In this document: positions 1 through 10,704 of the stretch, one piece after another
Layout: the number at the start of each line of letters is the position of its first letter
Position numbering within the stretch: the stretch's first letter is position 1
Source: Enoplolaimus lenunculus
Taxonomy: Eukaryota > Nematoda > Enoplea > Enoplida > Thoracostomopsidae
Direction of reading: 5' to 3'
Assembly: GCA_030248215.1 (NCBI GenBank)
Contig: JASANG010000566.1
Location: 186,001-250,000, forward strand
Length of the DNA: 64,000 nt
Notes under the pieces: generated by a model
What the model was told of the DNA's origin: nothing
What the model saw: the letters and a program-made list of their open reading frames with translations, nothing else
Database searches by the model: none
Program-made: the position numbers and the translations under genes

Positions 1-394
1 CTTGAATATCAGAAAATGTTTTTTGTGTATAACCATATGACAACAGCAATATTAAAACATTACATAAATTACGATGTAATGATTTTGGTTTCGGAAATAC
101 GAGCGAGCGGTAAAGTTATCAGATTGGCTCTGTTCTTGTTTAGACTTTTTGTAAACCTTTGCATACATTAAAAATCCATTCAGGGTTTCAGTACCGGTAT
201 TAAATGTTGAATCAAAGCGAATCTGAACTAACATTTAGCGTCGTAAGTTAAACTGAAAACAAATTACAAAGTTGGCAAAAGTAACCAAACAGGTCGAACT
301 ATTAACAGTTGGCCCGATTCCTCGGGTTCAAAAATTTGTGACTCATACAAAATAATTATTGTAAAGCTAATATGCAAATTCGTATAAGAAATCT

Positions 395-540
395 GACCAA
401 TGTTACTTTTAGGGCCGTAACAATAGGTTAAGCGTATTTCTAAGCCTAAGCCTAAGCCTAAACGCAGCAAAAGCGTATTCCTAAGCTTATATGCCTAAAC
501 CTAAGCCTAAGCAAAAAATGTAGTCTAGGGGACATGAGAA
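395..540 (+). mobile_element. TTAGGC-array element, type B, right end lost
   Basis: Left end GACCAATGTTACTTTTAGGG, then the shared block AGTAGATTAAGCGTATTCC (here slightly changed), two CCTAAG arrays separated by GCAAAAGCGTATTCC, and the AAGCAAAAAATGTAGTCTAG block. The terminal inverted repeat on the right is missing. Confidence 0.7.
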
Positions 541-918
541 AGTAAGAACTAGAGCGGTTTGAGCAACAGCTTTTTATACGATTTTACAAATAGCTCACCG
601 CTAAATTTAAATACGCGCAAAGCGATGCCAAGGCTAAACGGTTGCAAAATTTGTCTAAAATTCTGTTAACACTTTAAATTCTAAACAGGCAGAGAGTAGA
701 TATTTCAGATTTTGGTACGACTTTAGTAGAACCCTCGGAATATTAAGTCTAAATTTCGGTAACCAAGCACGTAATGATTTCGTGGTGGAAAATAAGCTTC
801 AACTATATTTGTCCAGTAAATTGGCTTTCTTGCTATACTGACTATGGTATCTTGGCCATATTTTGCTACCATTAAGCTGGTTGCTTTCATCTGTAGTTGT
901 GTACTACAACAAGACACA

Positions 919-1053
919 CACTGCAAAAAATAGTTAGTCAAATTGACTGTGTACGAAATAAACTGTGCAGGACTACGCAAATTACAAGTCAAATTCGACT
1001 CTGCCAGAGTCGAATGTGCGACACGGTGAGTTGAAATTGGCTCTGTTAAGCGC
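919..1053 (+). mobile_element. CACTG-II foldback element, left part only
   Basis: Begins CACTGCAAAAAATAG and contains the GTCAAATTCGACTC words of the family. It is cut off at about 1053, where a type A TTAGGC element fragment follows directly. Confidence 0.6.
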
Positions 1054-1172
1054 AAGAATGAACGTATTCCTAAGCCTAAGCCAAAGCCAAGCAAAAAATA
1101 GTCTAAAGCTTAAGCTTACTCTAATGCCGTCGCACAGAAAAACGTTCAGCCCCCGATCTTTACAAGGGTTTA
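1048..1172 (+). mobile_element. TTAGGC-array element, type A, right half
   Basis: Array CCTAAGCC, then AAGCAAAAAATAGTCTAAAG, the CACAGAAAAACGTTC block and the right end (GATCTTTACAAGGG). The left terminal repeat is absent. Confidence 0.65.
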
Positions 1173-1205
1173 TTTAACTAAAAGCCAAATTTTGTTTCAT
1201 TTTAC

Positions 1206-1472
1206 CTCGCCAGATTCGCACCATCCGTGACACGCGTAGATTGCAATGTTTTGCTGACAGACAGTTTGATTGGTTTGTTTATCTACAGTTTCTACAGTCC
1301 AATTGACCTGTCTTCGGCTACATTTGACCAATCGAAACAATTGTTCGTTGTCCCGGCTTTTAAATCGCTTCAAATTCACTGAATTAGTATCAAAATCGCG
1401 TAATCTGTTGCAATTGCTGACGTGTATTAATCCCAAACTCGCGAGCATCAATGCAATTTTTGCACAACACAT
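1206..1472 (-). CDS. GPA2: GPA2-like glycoprotein hormone, 5' coding exon (partial gene)
   Basis: First coding exon of a secreted cystine-knot hormone subunit, probably alpha-2 of the thyrostimulin-type heterodimer that acts on LGR receptors. It encodes 89 residues from the ATG at 1472 to a good donor (GAG|gtaaaa, phase 0). Residues 1-20 (MCCAKIALMLASLGLIHVSN) look like a signal peptide. Cysteines at 51, 72, 81 and 85 give C-x20-C-x8-C-x3-C; the last part reads CHGWCES, the CxGxC knot signature followed by ES, as in GPA2 (CVGHCES in human). N-glycosylation sequons NWT and NQT are present, and NWT aligns with the NVT of human GPA2. An in-frame upstream ATG at 1502 would add ten residues, but the hydrophobic stretch follows the 1472 start. 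The 3' half (CC pair and C-terminal cysteines) was not found between 1 and 1205, so it is probably off the left edge. GPB5 is the main alternative. Family features are recalled, not searched. Confidence 0.72.
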
Positions 1473-1502
1473 GAAGGTTACCGGTTGATCAAGGCCGATC
1501 AT

Positions 1503-1660
1503 ATTTAAACTAGTTTTTTTAAGCTTATTAATTTAGATTGTAAATTAAAATTATATATTTTAAGCATGTGAGATATGCTTGTTCTTTTTGTGCAAATGCA
1601 CCGTATGTTGTATGCAAACGGGCAGCATACGTATCGACCGTCAGGTATAGCGGACGATTA
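1503..1660 (-). promoter_or_regulatory. AT-rich upstream region of the GPA2-like exon
   Basis: The stretch directly 5' of the hormone exon on the minus strand is very AT-rich and contains TATATAATTTTAATT-like sequence around 1540-1560, which could serve as a core promoter. No transcription start is visible; the exon could also be preceded by a non-coding exon. Confidence 0.2.
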
Positions 1661-2160
1661 AGGGTATAGCTCTATCCTCGAGTCCGGTGCCGTCCGGTGC
1701 CGTTCGTCACCGTGTTTCACCCGTCCGGCGCCGTCGGTCACCGCGCGTCACCCGTCCGGCGCCGTCGGTCACCGCGCGTCACCATTCGTACCACACATTA
1801 TCATACGTGAGTTATTTGCGTATGATACCGCAAGGTGACGGACAGCGCCGTATACGAGTGACGCATGGTGACGGACAGCGCCGTAAACGGGTGACGCATG
1901 GTGACGGACAGCGCCGTAAACGGGTGACGCATGGTGACGGACAGCGCCGTAAACGGGTGACGCATGGTGACGGACAGCGCCGTAAACGGGTGACGCATGG
2001 TGACGGACAGCGCCGTAAACGGGTGACGCATGGTGACGGACAGCACCGTAAACGGGTGACGCATGGTGACGGACAGCGCCGTAAACGGGTGACGCATGGT
2101 GACGGACAGCGCCGTAAACGGGTGACGCATGGTGACGGACGCCGCCGTACGGGTGACAGG
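1660..2160 (+). repeat. 33-bp minisatellite in a GCM-type element
   Basis: After a degenerate GGGTATAGCTCTAT start, a GC-rich lead (GGCGCCGTCGGTCACC words) is followed by about nine copies of a 33-bp unit (GGTGACGGACAGCGCCGTAA plus 13 more) from 1834 to 2150. 33 is divisible by three, so long frames are open on both strands (MRHPFTALSVT and DGQRRKRVTHG repeats); they have no other coding sign and are taken as by-products. Confidence 0.85.
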
Positions 2161-2175
2161 GTTTGCGGACAAATA

Positions 2176-2640
2176 TATCATTATTCAACTTGGTGTTAGC
2201 AGAAATTAATTAAACGGGTCGGTCGTTTTATGTGAACCAAAATTTTTACTAACCAAAAATTATGAGAAATCACCAGCCAGGCATTGGTTTACGCCAAGCA
2301 CGCGCAGAAACACGGATGTCTGGCAGGGATCTCGGTTGGCATGTCTAATCCTATCACTGGCACCCGTAAAAATTATCCTTAACTTAAATTTCAACCTGAA
2401 ATTTACATCATTTAATGTACAAAATCGAACTGATTTCTCGCTCGCTTCCCTCGCGATGGTTTTTTAAACTACACTGTCTAATGCTTAACTTTTGGTTGCG
2501 ATCCTTGAATAAAACTCCTTAGCTGATTGGATGGCCGATCCCTGTTGTTAGCTACTGAACTTATGTATAACACCCCTGGAAATGACAATGGTACCGTGTC
2601 CCTGGTTATTCGCTCATAAGATATTTGCATTATAACTAGT
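2176..2640. other. Unique AT-rich stretch, no gene seen
   Basis: No convincing exon. The minus-strand frame over 2478-2723 is open for 81 codons but runs into the start of a repeat-like sequence (TGATGGGTATCGAATATT) at about 2640, so it is not annotated as a gene. Confidence 0.4.
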
Positions 2641-3720
2641 GATGGGTATCGAATATTTTTTCTTATCCGAATATTCAGTAATTGCTGCCGGATATTTATC
2701 CACATACAGGAAATAAACTTCATATTTCGGGTATCAGAAACTCAATTTTTTTGGGGTTTTTCGAATCTTAATTTTCGTTTCTTAAGCACTTGTTTTAACT
2801 GGTTGCTACAAAGAAAGTACCTTTACATCTACAAGGTGATTGTTATGAGCGTAAAACGTGCAATACTAAAATCATTAATTATTATGCAACTGCCTATTTT
2901 AACTAGTTTTGGGTATTGCTTTTAGAAGATTGCCACAGAAACACTGCGCTTCGCGAATCTTTAGTAGAATTTAGGATAGTGATAGTTGGGACCGCGTATT
3001 GAGGAATGTGTAAGCTTTTTACTGTGTAAATTATGTGGGTTAAGATGTTTTGAAACATAAAACAAATGTCTGAAATACAAGACAATTTTTTGCAGAACAA
3101 TAACTCCAAAACAGGCGGACTAAAGCTGAACCAAATACCCTAATTTTACAACTTAAGATGCATTCAAGACGTAAGCTTAGGTTGGCGAAATCTGATCTCA
3201 ACCCGAAATATTTTTGAAATTTGAATATTTAAGTTCATACAGAAGAATATAAACGGAGCAACCTTTTTAGGGAAGTAATTTATGTCGTATAAATCGGCAG
3301 CAGTAATTTCTTAAATATAAGACATTTATGTTTTAATTATTTCAGACATGAATTTAGTCTGAAATACAAGACATTTATTTCAGGTAAATTTAAGAAAGTA
3401 TGAGTATTGAAATTTAAAGACAATTTGGCATTCACTGTGTAGTGAATCAAGGTGTAAAGTTGATTTATTATGGTTTCTCTTTGCGCGAAGCAGATATTTG
3501 CTAGGATATTTGTGCTGTGTGCAAAGCTTTATTTTTGGAAACGGATGTATTTAGCAAGTTGTCTTCAGGATTTCTTGAGCAAAAACGAAAATTTTTGCAG
3601 GCTGTATAATAATTCGGTTTCGGTGCTTCTTGGTGATTTTTCAGACTTTAAAGAAAATCGGTTCAGCCGGAACGGTTATGCAAAAATATCTTTGTGATTT
3701 GGGAACTTAACCGTTATCTG
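2641..3720. other. AT-rich stretch with a short dispersed motif
   Basis: Mostly AT-rich without a supported gene. The words GTCTGAAATACAAGACA recur at 3066, 3356 and, diverged, at 3310; related words occur again near 57890-57990, so an old dispersed repeat is likely. Confidence 0.35.
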
Positions 3721-3787
3721 TGGTGGCTGCCGAGTGGGATTGGAAAACGATGTTTGTGTGGAATTGCGACATGTTCTCGTTAGCGTC

Positions 3788-3976
3788 AGGGTTGCGTTAT
3801 ACTCGCCGCGTGCCGCCGAATGCCGCCGCGCGCCGCCCAGCGAACTGTTTATTGAAAATTACCGCACGCCACAGTGCGCCGTCGCGCGGCGGCGCGCAGC
3901 GGCGTTCGGCGACGCACGTTTTTGTGCGGCGGCGCGCGGCGGCGTCCTGTACTGTGAAGTATAGGGCAACCCTTAT
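3788..3976 (+). mobile_element. GCM element: AGGGTTGCG ends around a GC-rich core
   Basis: Ends AGGGTTGCGTTATACT and AGTATAGGGCAACCCT are inverted repeats. The core is made of CGCCGCGCGCCGCC and inverted GGCGGCGCGCGGCGGCG words and can fold on itself. Strongly GC-rich against AT-rich surroundings. Confidence 0.75.
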
Positions 3977-4098
3977 TTTTCTGACTTAGCAATTTTGCGT
4001 AGTCGGATAGTGCTCTTAGCGCGGGTTTTGGCTATTTTTGTAGAACCCTGAAACGAAAATTCCCCGTCTGTAAGCATTCCGCGTTGCCTACCTTTAGC

Positions 4099-4240
4099 AG
4101 AGGACAGGCTGGTTGTGGGCCACAGGCCTGAACTGGTGCAGCTGGGCAACAGCAACGTCCTCGTATTGGATGGGCTCATCAAATGATCGCAAGGATGTGC
4201 AGCTTTTGATTTATCCGTTAAATACCATTCAGGAAATCAC
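4099..4240 (+). CDS. Exon-like GC-rich stretch, frame uncertain
   Basis: An acceptor (gttgcctacctttag) at 4098 and a strong donor (ATCACG|gtgagt) at 4241 bound a GC-rich stretch. One frame gives EDRLVVGHRPELVQLGNSNV then LVLDGLIK and a stop; the frame that reaches the donor ends SSNDRKDVQLLIYPLNTIQE IT. The two halves look most protein-like in different frames, so either a frame change lies near 4175 or one is accidental. No family is recognised. Confidence 0.25.
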
Positions 4241-4465
4241 GGTGAGTGTTTTATCATTTGCGTTGGAGGCCTCCGGATAGAGTTAGTTCGATTTCTTGTT
4301 GACTCTACCTTAAGACTTCTTACGACCATTCACACTTTATCACATTAAACCACTTAACAAATCTGTGCATTAGTAATGTCTTAGTGCAGCAGCGGTTAGC
4401 CGCCGCAGTCGTCATCTCAAAATTTCGTCTGTTTTGCGGTTTCCACTAAATTGTTCCGTTCTCAG

Positions 4466-5006
4466 CTAAAACCGAATGCAAAAGTTTCACACCCTTCATC
4501 CGAGGCCGTCGGCAGGCAACGGTGCAATCGACCCTGGGACAGCAGCGGGAAATGGAAGCCGGACGCGTGGAACGTGCTTTACGCCCTTCATCCCAGGCCG
4601 TCGGCAGGCAACGGTGCAATCGACCCTGGGACAGCAGCGGGAAATGGAAGCCGGACGCGTGGAACGTGCTTTACGCCCTTCATCCCAGGCCAACGGCAGG
4701 CAACGGTGCAATCGACCCTGGGACAGCAGCGGGAAATGGAAGCCGGACGCGTGGAACGTGCTTTACGCCCTTCATCCCAGGCCAACGGCAGGCAACGGTG
4801 CAATCGACCCTGGGACAGCAGCGGGAAATGGAAGCCGGACGCGTGGAACGTGCTTTACGCCCTTCATCCCAGGCCAACGGCAGGCAACGCAACACCCACA
4901 GCAGCAAAAACCACCAACCCCCCCCCCCCAACGGCAGGCAACGGTGCAATCGACCCTGGGGCAGCAGCGTAAAATGGAAGCCGGACACGTGGATTGTGCA
5001 GTACAG
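4466..5006 (+). repeat. 92-bp minisatellite bounded by splice-like sites
   Basis: About five and a half near-identical copies of a 92-bp unit; unit starts near 4503, 4595, 4687, 4779 and 4871, then a shorter diverged copy with an added A/C-rich insert at 4898-4930. The array begins just after a good acceptor (ccgttctcag, 4465) and ends at a good donor (CAGTACAG|gtaaac, 5006). 92 is not a multiple of three, so each unit is read in a new frame and the long open frames here (up to about 180 codons on either strand) are a by-product. The last unit reads WKPDTWIVQY, which may be a remnant of a coding exon that was tandemly amplified. Confidence 0.75.
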
Positions 5007-5160
5007 GTAAACTTATAGATCATTTGGTGTACATGGATAAACTTTCGCGTATGTCAACTCGGTTAATTGCATAATAATTCAGCGTTTGCCACCGTTTGTT
5101 GATGTATTTCTAGACACTCGCATTTTATACCAAACATGCTGTCATGGTTAAGCCTTAAGC

Positions 5161-5461
5161 CCTATTCACACGTGCACGTTTTTGCAGCAAAATCTTGCAC
5201 GTGCAACCTTCATGCGCAAGTTAGTTTGATAATGCAACTTTGAAGTTCTTGCAGCTGCAAATTATTCGCTGGAATTCATGCTATTTATAATTATTTAGTT
5301 CACACGTGTGAAAGCAGTTGCAAGTCGCTTTAATTTCGTGCATCTGCAGATATATTGGTCAATCGTAATGTTCCGTTGAAAATATTTGCAGCTGGAAGTA
5401 TTTTGTACAAGTTGCACCTGCAATTTCTCGCTGCAAAAACTTGCACGAATGATTGGGACAT
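5161..5461 (+). mobile_element. TATTCACACGTGCAAG foldback element, copy 1
   Basis: Left end CCTATTCACACGTGCACG, right end CTGCAAAAACTTGCACG with TGGGAC. The interior repeats TTGCAGCTGCAA-like words, giving a self-complementary element of about 300 bp. Other copies at 38611 and 54531. Confidence 0.75.
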
Positions 5462-5540
5462 AAGCGAGGCCCCGATTGGTTGGGACTAAGCTAGCATTCT
5501 GATACGTTGTCTAATTGCGAGTGTTTAGATTTTCACCATA

Positions 5541-5792
5541 CACTGTAAATCCCAATGAGCTAATTATTCAACTCAGACGAAAAGTTAATTATTTCTGAGT
5601 TAATAACAGTTAACTTTAACTCACTCTGAATTGAGCTGATTCTTACTCTGAGTTGAGTGGACTCTGGGGGAGTTGATTAATTAAATCAGAATGAGTTGAA
5701 TCAACTCAGAATTATGAGTTCTGATAGTCCTAACACAGTCTGAGTGATTCAACTAATTCTGAGTTAAAATCAACTCACTGGAATTTACTGTG
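5541..5792 (+). mobile_element. CACTG-I foldback element
   Basis: CACTGTAAATCCCAATGAG to AATTTACTGTG, built almost wholly of AACTCAG/CTGAGTT words in inverted order. Flanked by TA on both sides. Confidence 0.85.
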
Positions 5793-6136
5793 TAGTTATA
5801 ATTAGTGGTTTTAAGTGAATTGCGTTGAGTACTTGAAAGAACCCTTATTTTTCGAAGCCTAGCGCGTTTTCCAGTCATCCATAATCCTTTACGTAATACT
5901 TAGTCGAGTCAGCCGTGGCCTGTATGTAGACTGGTGTGTAAAAGTCACGTAAATGCTTACTATATAGTTGATTTGTTTAAAGCGTTTGAACGGTTGATCG
6001 AGTTGAGTCGAGTTGAGTCACAATGTTTTATTCAGTCGTAGAACTTGTTTGAATTTTGGGAATCTGCTAGGCTGAATGTAGGTGTAGTCATATAGTAAAA
6101 GTGGCCATGATTATGGCTCGCTAATCTCGGACGCAT

Positions 6137-6301
6137 GCGGGCCCGAAGCCAAGAGGGGGACGCGGGCGCTCAGCCCTTCGTGGAAAAATTTTGACCCCCC
6201 TGGAAGATTTTCAATCATGCTTGTAAGTCATTGAAAACTATTGAATGCCCCTCCTGAAAAATTTTCGGACCTTCCCAGCAAGGTGAGCTGGCTACGGGTC
6301 T
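6137..6301 (-). mobile_element. GTAGCCAGCTCACC element
   Basis: Minus-oriented copy: ends CAAGGTGAGCTGGCTACGGG on the plus strand, with the internal AAGTCATTGAAAAC and CCCCTCCTGAAAAATTTT blocks shared by the other copies. Confidence 0.7.
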
Positions 6302-6760
6302 GGACGCATGACATCCTAGCAATGGGGAAGTTAGCGTGTGCTATTACGGATCCGGTAGTTTTCCGGGACTCTAGCGCTTGAGATGACTGATCGGATTTTA
6401 CCGGTTTCTACTCTGCATCTCTGGTTAAGCAAAATGTTTCGCCCCTGGTATGCACACTGATTTCACCAGCTATGTTGCAATTGGATTTTTGTCTGAGGAT
6501 ACGCGACATCTCGTGGTGTAATGATTTTATGATGGTCCAACCCCAGTCAAGGGCCAGTACTTATCATCCGATGTGACAAATTTTCTATCATAAGTCGAAA
6601 TTTGACGAGGGTATGCGGCGTTCAGAACTTTTACCCTTCTCTAACTATCTATACTCTAGTCGTTATACGTTCCAAGTAAAAACAACCACGTTGAAATATA
6701 CTTACGCTTTATTAGTACAAACATCAGCTCATGTTACTTTTAGTGATGCCACGCTTTGTC
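6302..6760. other. No gene seen
   Basis: Mixed-composition unique sequence with no long frame, no splice-bounded exon and no repeat family seen elsewhere in the window, apart from a decayed TTAGGC-element piece at 6765-6830. Confidence 0.4.
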
Positions 6761-6912
6761 ACTAGACCGCAATAGAGTAGGCTTAAATGTTAGACTAATT
6801 TTTTTGATAGGGCTGAGGCTTAGGTTTGTTTTAGATTTGTGTATATTACGATGACGAGATTTAAACTCAGGATTATATTTTGGTTGTCACATTGGCAAAA
6901 GTTGGTCCACAG

Positions 6913-7207
6913 ATATCCAGATAGGCGGAGCCGAACTGGGGTCCCCATTTTGTGTCCCAATCAATAGGAGTCGGTATCCCTAATAACAGTCCGTGCGCGG
7001 AAAGAGTCCCTAAACGCTAATTAGAGTCCATATATGTGAATTATCCCTAACTGTAGCGCAAGTTACGATACTCGATATATATATCAGTAATGAAGGGCGG
7101 CGGAGAGCGAGTTAAAAATAAATAACAGTCCGTAACTGAATAAAATGGGATGCCCTCTGGAGACGCCAACTAAATTTCACTCCTCCGTCTTATTCGGGTC
7201 ATTACAG
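6913..7207 (-). mobile_element. TA-flanked CTGTAGTGACC element, decayed left end
   Basis: Right end GGGTCATTACAG followed by TA; internal words AATCAATAGGAGTCGGTATC and CGGCGGAGAGCGAGTT match the other copies (13984, 36990, 48469) in reverse. Confidence 0.65.
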
Positions 7208-7487
7208 TATGTCTTTCGGAAACATATCCGGGTATTTTTCATTTCCGGATAAACCGGTGCCCATCAGTAATTATACCTGATGTCAAAGGTTTTTTTATTA
7301 CTTTGTTAAACTCGGCCTAAATTCTAAAAATATTTGAGTTGTTAAGTATATTGAGCTTCATTATGAGATGTGTTTTGCAAAGTAATTATTTCTAAATTTA
7401 AACCTACGCATTTTTATTGTTCGCAAAAACCAATGAGAGCATTAGTGATCAAGAGTTTACTGTAGAAATTTGTTATCAACTATTTTT

Positions 7488-7683
7488 AGCCAATGTATAA
7501 AACAAGGCCGGAACAGTAGTATAAGCATATTCCTAAGCCTAAACCTAAGCCTAAGCCTAAGCCTAAGCCTACGCTTAAGGGTATGGATGAGCCTATTCCT
7601 AAGCGTAAACCTAAGCCTAAGCCTAAGCCTAAGCAAAAAAAATGGTCTAAGGCTTAAACTGACTCCATTATAGCCCCTGGGTC
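7488..7683 (+). mobile_element. TTAGGC-array element, type C
   Basis: Left end GCCAATGTATAAAACAAGGC; two CCTAAG arrays separated by GGATGAGCCTATTCC; then AAAATGGTCTAAGGCTTAAA and ACTCCATTATAGCCCC. The last bases of the right terminal repeat are lost. Confidence 0.75.
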
Positions 7684-7888
7684 CTATTTTTTAATCTTTA
7701 AAAGCTCATCAAAGAAGAATTTTGCAGCAGTGCACCTGGTCAACCAGGTACTGATATAAAATATTGAGTCCTTAGATGTCAGAGATCAGTTTTTCGAAAA
7801 CTTATTGCTAAATCTGCCTAAAAATGTGGAACGTTATTTTATTACTATTTGAGAAGCTCAAAGTTGAGTTTAAACATTAGAAATTTGG

Positions 7889-8088
7889 GCCCATGTAAAA
7901 ATCAGGGCGGAACGCTTTTCTGTGGGACTAGAATAGAGTAAGCTTAAGTTTAGACTATTTTTTTTGCTTGGCTTAGACATAGGCGTACGAATATAAACAC
8001 AATCTTACGCTTAGGTTTAGGCTTAGGCTTAGGCTTAGGCTTAGCAATATGCTTATAATACTGTTCTGCCCCTGTCTTTACGTTGGCC
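7889..8088 (-). mobile_element. TTAGGC-array element, type A, 8-bp duplication GAAATTTG
   Basis: Intact ends GGCCCATGTAAAAATCAGGG and TCTTTACGTTGGCC. Direct repeats GAAATTTG at 7881-7888 and 8089-8096 flank it exactly. About 200 bp. Confidence 0.92.
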
Positions 8089-8558
8089 GAAATTTGTAAC
8101 TAATGTGACGTTAATTTAAAATATATACTTAAATATGATTTCTTTTCACTAGAAAAACCGACATGAAATTATTTGAAATCAAACCAATTCTCATAACGAA
8201 AAAGTTACTTAAAATCAAGCTAAATTTACATTTTGTTCCTAAAAGTAACATTTCAAATATTAACATAAGAGTTTGCTTGTTAAATTAACAATTACTCTGC
8301 TTCCACGAAACAGCAATTAATTGCAATTTGCAAAACAATGCGATACAGAAACTCGATGTAAAAACCATTTTACTAAATTCTGAGACTAGTTTACTGTTGA
8401 TTTTGCAGCTTTAAAGATAAAATACAGTAGGTGTAATTAGTGTTATTAAACCCACTTTACACCTACACATCGATTTAGCTGAGACCGATTCAAGCTAAAA
8501 ACATGGTATCTGTAATCGTAGGCTTACGTATCCCAGATGAAGCGAGATATTTATTGAT

Positions 8559-8875
8559 GGGCCAATGTTACTTTTAGGGTCGTAACAGTAGATTAAGGGT
8601 ATTCCTAAGCCTACACTCAAAATAATATTTCTGATATTTAAGAAAAAATGCTTGCATTTAAGAAATATGATTAGCAAGGTGCACTTGAAAAGTATTTTTG
8701 TTATAACAGAAGTTTTCAATTTTTGTGTGTAAGCCTTAAGCTTTGCAAAAGCGTATTCCTAAGCCTAAAGCCTAAGCCTAAGCAAAAAATGAGCACAAAA
8801 CTGTAGTCTAGAACGTAAACATACTCTTTTACAGATCCACCACAAACCGGGACGGCCCTAAAATGAACATTGGCC
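8559..8875 (+). mobile_element. TTAGGC-array element, type B, 8-bp duplication TTATTGAT
   Basis: Ends GGGCCAATGTTACTTTTAGG and CTAAAATGAACATTGGCC; TTATTGAT at 8551-8558 and 8876-8883. The first array is interrupted by AT-rich sequence. Confidence 0.9.
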
Positions 8876-8883
8876 TTATTGAT

Positions 8884-9455
8884 GTTTAAAATATAGAGGA
8901 ATGCAATTTAGCTACGATTGATCCAGCGACAATAATTTATCTTCGTCGAAGGGGTTGCCGTCTCGACCATCCGTTGTAGACACATACAGTACACTTGGGA
9001 TACCAGAAATGTTTTCAAAGGATTAAATTCGATTATATTGCAATATTGCGTTCATGGACAAATCGTTTCAAGAAGAATCATAATATAAAGAATACATTTG
9101 ATCCATTCTGTGAATAGGATATATGAAAATATCTGCGATAACTCTAAATTTCCACCTTGATTGCTATTAAATATATAGCAAATTAACAACGTTTAATGGT
9201 AAAATATATCTGTTTTAGGATATGGATATCGTCAAATCGACAGCTTATTGAAGACTTGATATGTTTGCAGTTGCAGTATAAAAATGCACAATACGGTTGC
9301 TAAAATGACTTTTATGCAAACGAATTTAATTTTACAATAAAGTACAATTTGTTCAGACAAAATCTGCATTATATTGCTTTTTGATACTGAACAGACCGCT
9401 TTATGTTGACTAAGTAGCTTTGTATGTTACCGCAACTGCTGGTTTACGCGTGTTG
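8884..9455. other. No gene seen
   Basis: AT-rich, no open frame above about 50 codons on either strand and no family repeat recognised. Confidence 0.45.
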
Positions 9456-9461
9456 CCAAGG

Positions 9462-9662
9462 CCGGAGCAGCCACCTGCCATACCCCTCATTTGGGGAGAG
9501 GGCGCACCCCTAATGTATCCCCTCCCCTAACCGGTAAAATCAAAAACCGCCGAAGTTTTAAAATGCGTCTTGTTTCTCGTTTGCTTCGCTCGCGAGTTTT
9601 GGAGACCCCACCTTGGAGTTTGGGGGAGCCCACATTCGAGTTTGCTCCGGCACCGCGTGTTG
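9462..9662 (+). mobile_element. GCCGGAGCA-ended element, copy 1
   Basis: GGCCGGAGCAGCCA and TTTGCTCCGGCAC form inverted ends; interior has TCGCTCGCGAGTTTTGGAGA and AAAACCGCCGAAGTTTTAAA. Related copies near 56030 and 62020. Confidence 0.65.
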
Positions 9663-9674
9663 CAGACATTCTTC

Positions 9675-9808
9675 CAATGTAAAGATCAAGGGCGGACCGT
9701 TTTTCTGCGGGACTGCAATATCTTAAGCTTTAAACAAAGTTTTTCTTAGGCTTAGGTTTAGAAATATGTTGGTTATACTGCTGTTACGGCCCTGATCTAT
9801 ACATTGGC
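9675..9808 (-). mobile_element. Short TTAGGC element with mixed type A and C ends
   Basis: Left end CCAATGTAAAGATCAAGGGC (type A word) but right end CCCTGATCTATACATTGGC (type C word). The TTAGGC array is reduced to about two units. Either a recombinant or an intermediate between subfamilies. Confidence 0.6.
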
Positions 9809-9857
9809 TCATTTTTTATATTAATATGGTAACGTGACTTCTACGTGTTATCGGGCC

Positions 9858-10011
9858 CGTAACCAAGGGGCATCCAGGGGGCGCAGCCCCCTCGAAAAAT
9901 TTTGCCCCCATAGAAAATTTTCAACCTTGCTTGTAATTCATTGAAAATCCTTGAATGCCCCTCCTGAAAATTTTTTAGCCCCTCCCTAGCACAGTGAGCT
10001 GGCCCCGGGCC
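9858..10011 (-). mobile_element. GTAGCCAGCTCACC element
   Basis: Same blocks as the copy at 6137 (TTGTAATTCATTGAAAATCC, CCCCTCCTGAAAA), ending GTGAGCTGGCCCCGGG. Confidence 0.7.
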
Positions 10012-10345
10012 GGCGTGTTATGCTACGTTATGGTCATTTGTCATCGAAAACAATGGCGCTGTTGACTAACCGCAATAACGTATACCCGTTTTCGTTTTTA
10101 GACTTACACATTATTTATTAATTTAACTCACAGTAGAATTTTTACTTCTAGAAATCAAACATATGTTTCAACTGTAAAAAGTGCATCTTTGCAATACTTG
10201 AATTTTAGCCAAATAAGAATTTCATTAAAAGCCATTGCCAAATTGATAATATAGCTATGTTTGAAGCAATTTGAGACATTTTTTCGACCGATAACTCGTC
10301 GCCCAACAGTAGCCTAATAAAGGCTGTGAAAAAATTGTAAGCATA

Positions 10346-10604
10346 CACTGTAAATTCCAATCAATTGATTAATCAATTCACCCAGCGAGTTGGTTATTTC
10401 TGAAATAATATCAGTAAGTAAACATCAACTCACTCTGAGTTGAGTTGATTGTCACTCTTAGTTGAGTTGACTCTGGGTGAGTTGAGTAATTAACTCAGAA
10501 TGAATTGAATCAATTCAAAATTCTGAGTTCTGATAGTGCTAACGCAGACCCAGTGATATTCAACTCATTATGAGTTAAAATCAACTCACTGAAATTTTAC
10601 AGTG
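10346..10604 (+). mobile_element. CACTG-I foldback element, TA flanks
   Basis: CACTGTAAATTCCAATC to AATTTTACAGTG, flanked by TA on each side. Another copy starts about 100 bp downstream in the same orientation. Confidence 0.9.
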
Positions 10605-10704
10605 TAATTCTAAGCGTAATTGAAAGCTTAAGATGAAGCGTGATGCACCACGAATTGCCGAGTGGATAAAGTTTCGGATTACAAGTTGTCGGTCGACGTG
10701 GATT

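Noticed and set aside
52-234. A reeler-like domain exon on the minus strand (ETLNGFLMYAK)
   Set aside because: The resemblance is to a short loose pattern only; 60 codons open is expected by chance and the edge of the window prevents a check of neighbours.
723-919. Second exon of the GPA2-like gene (frame with CVSCCSTQLQMKATSL)
   Set aside because: It has a CC pair and a phase-0 acceptor, but the acceptor is the end of a CACTG-II repeat and the later cysteines of the hormone family are absent.
1687-2199. 170-codon frame of DGQRRKRVTHG repeats
   Set aside because: A 33-bp minisatellite keeps one frame open on each strand. No signal peptide, splice sites or family resemblance; the array belongs to a GC-rich repeat element.
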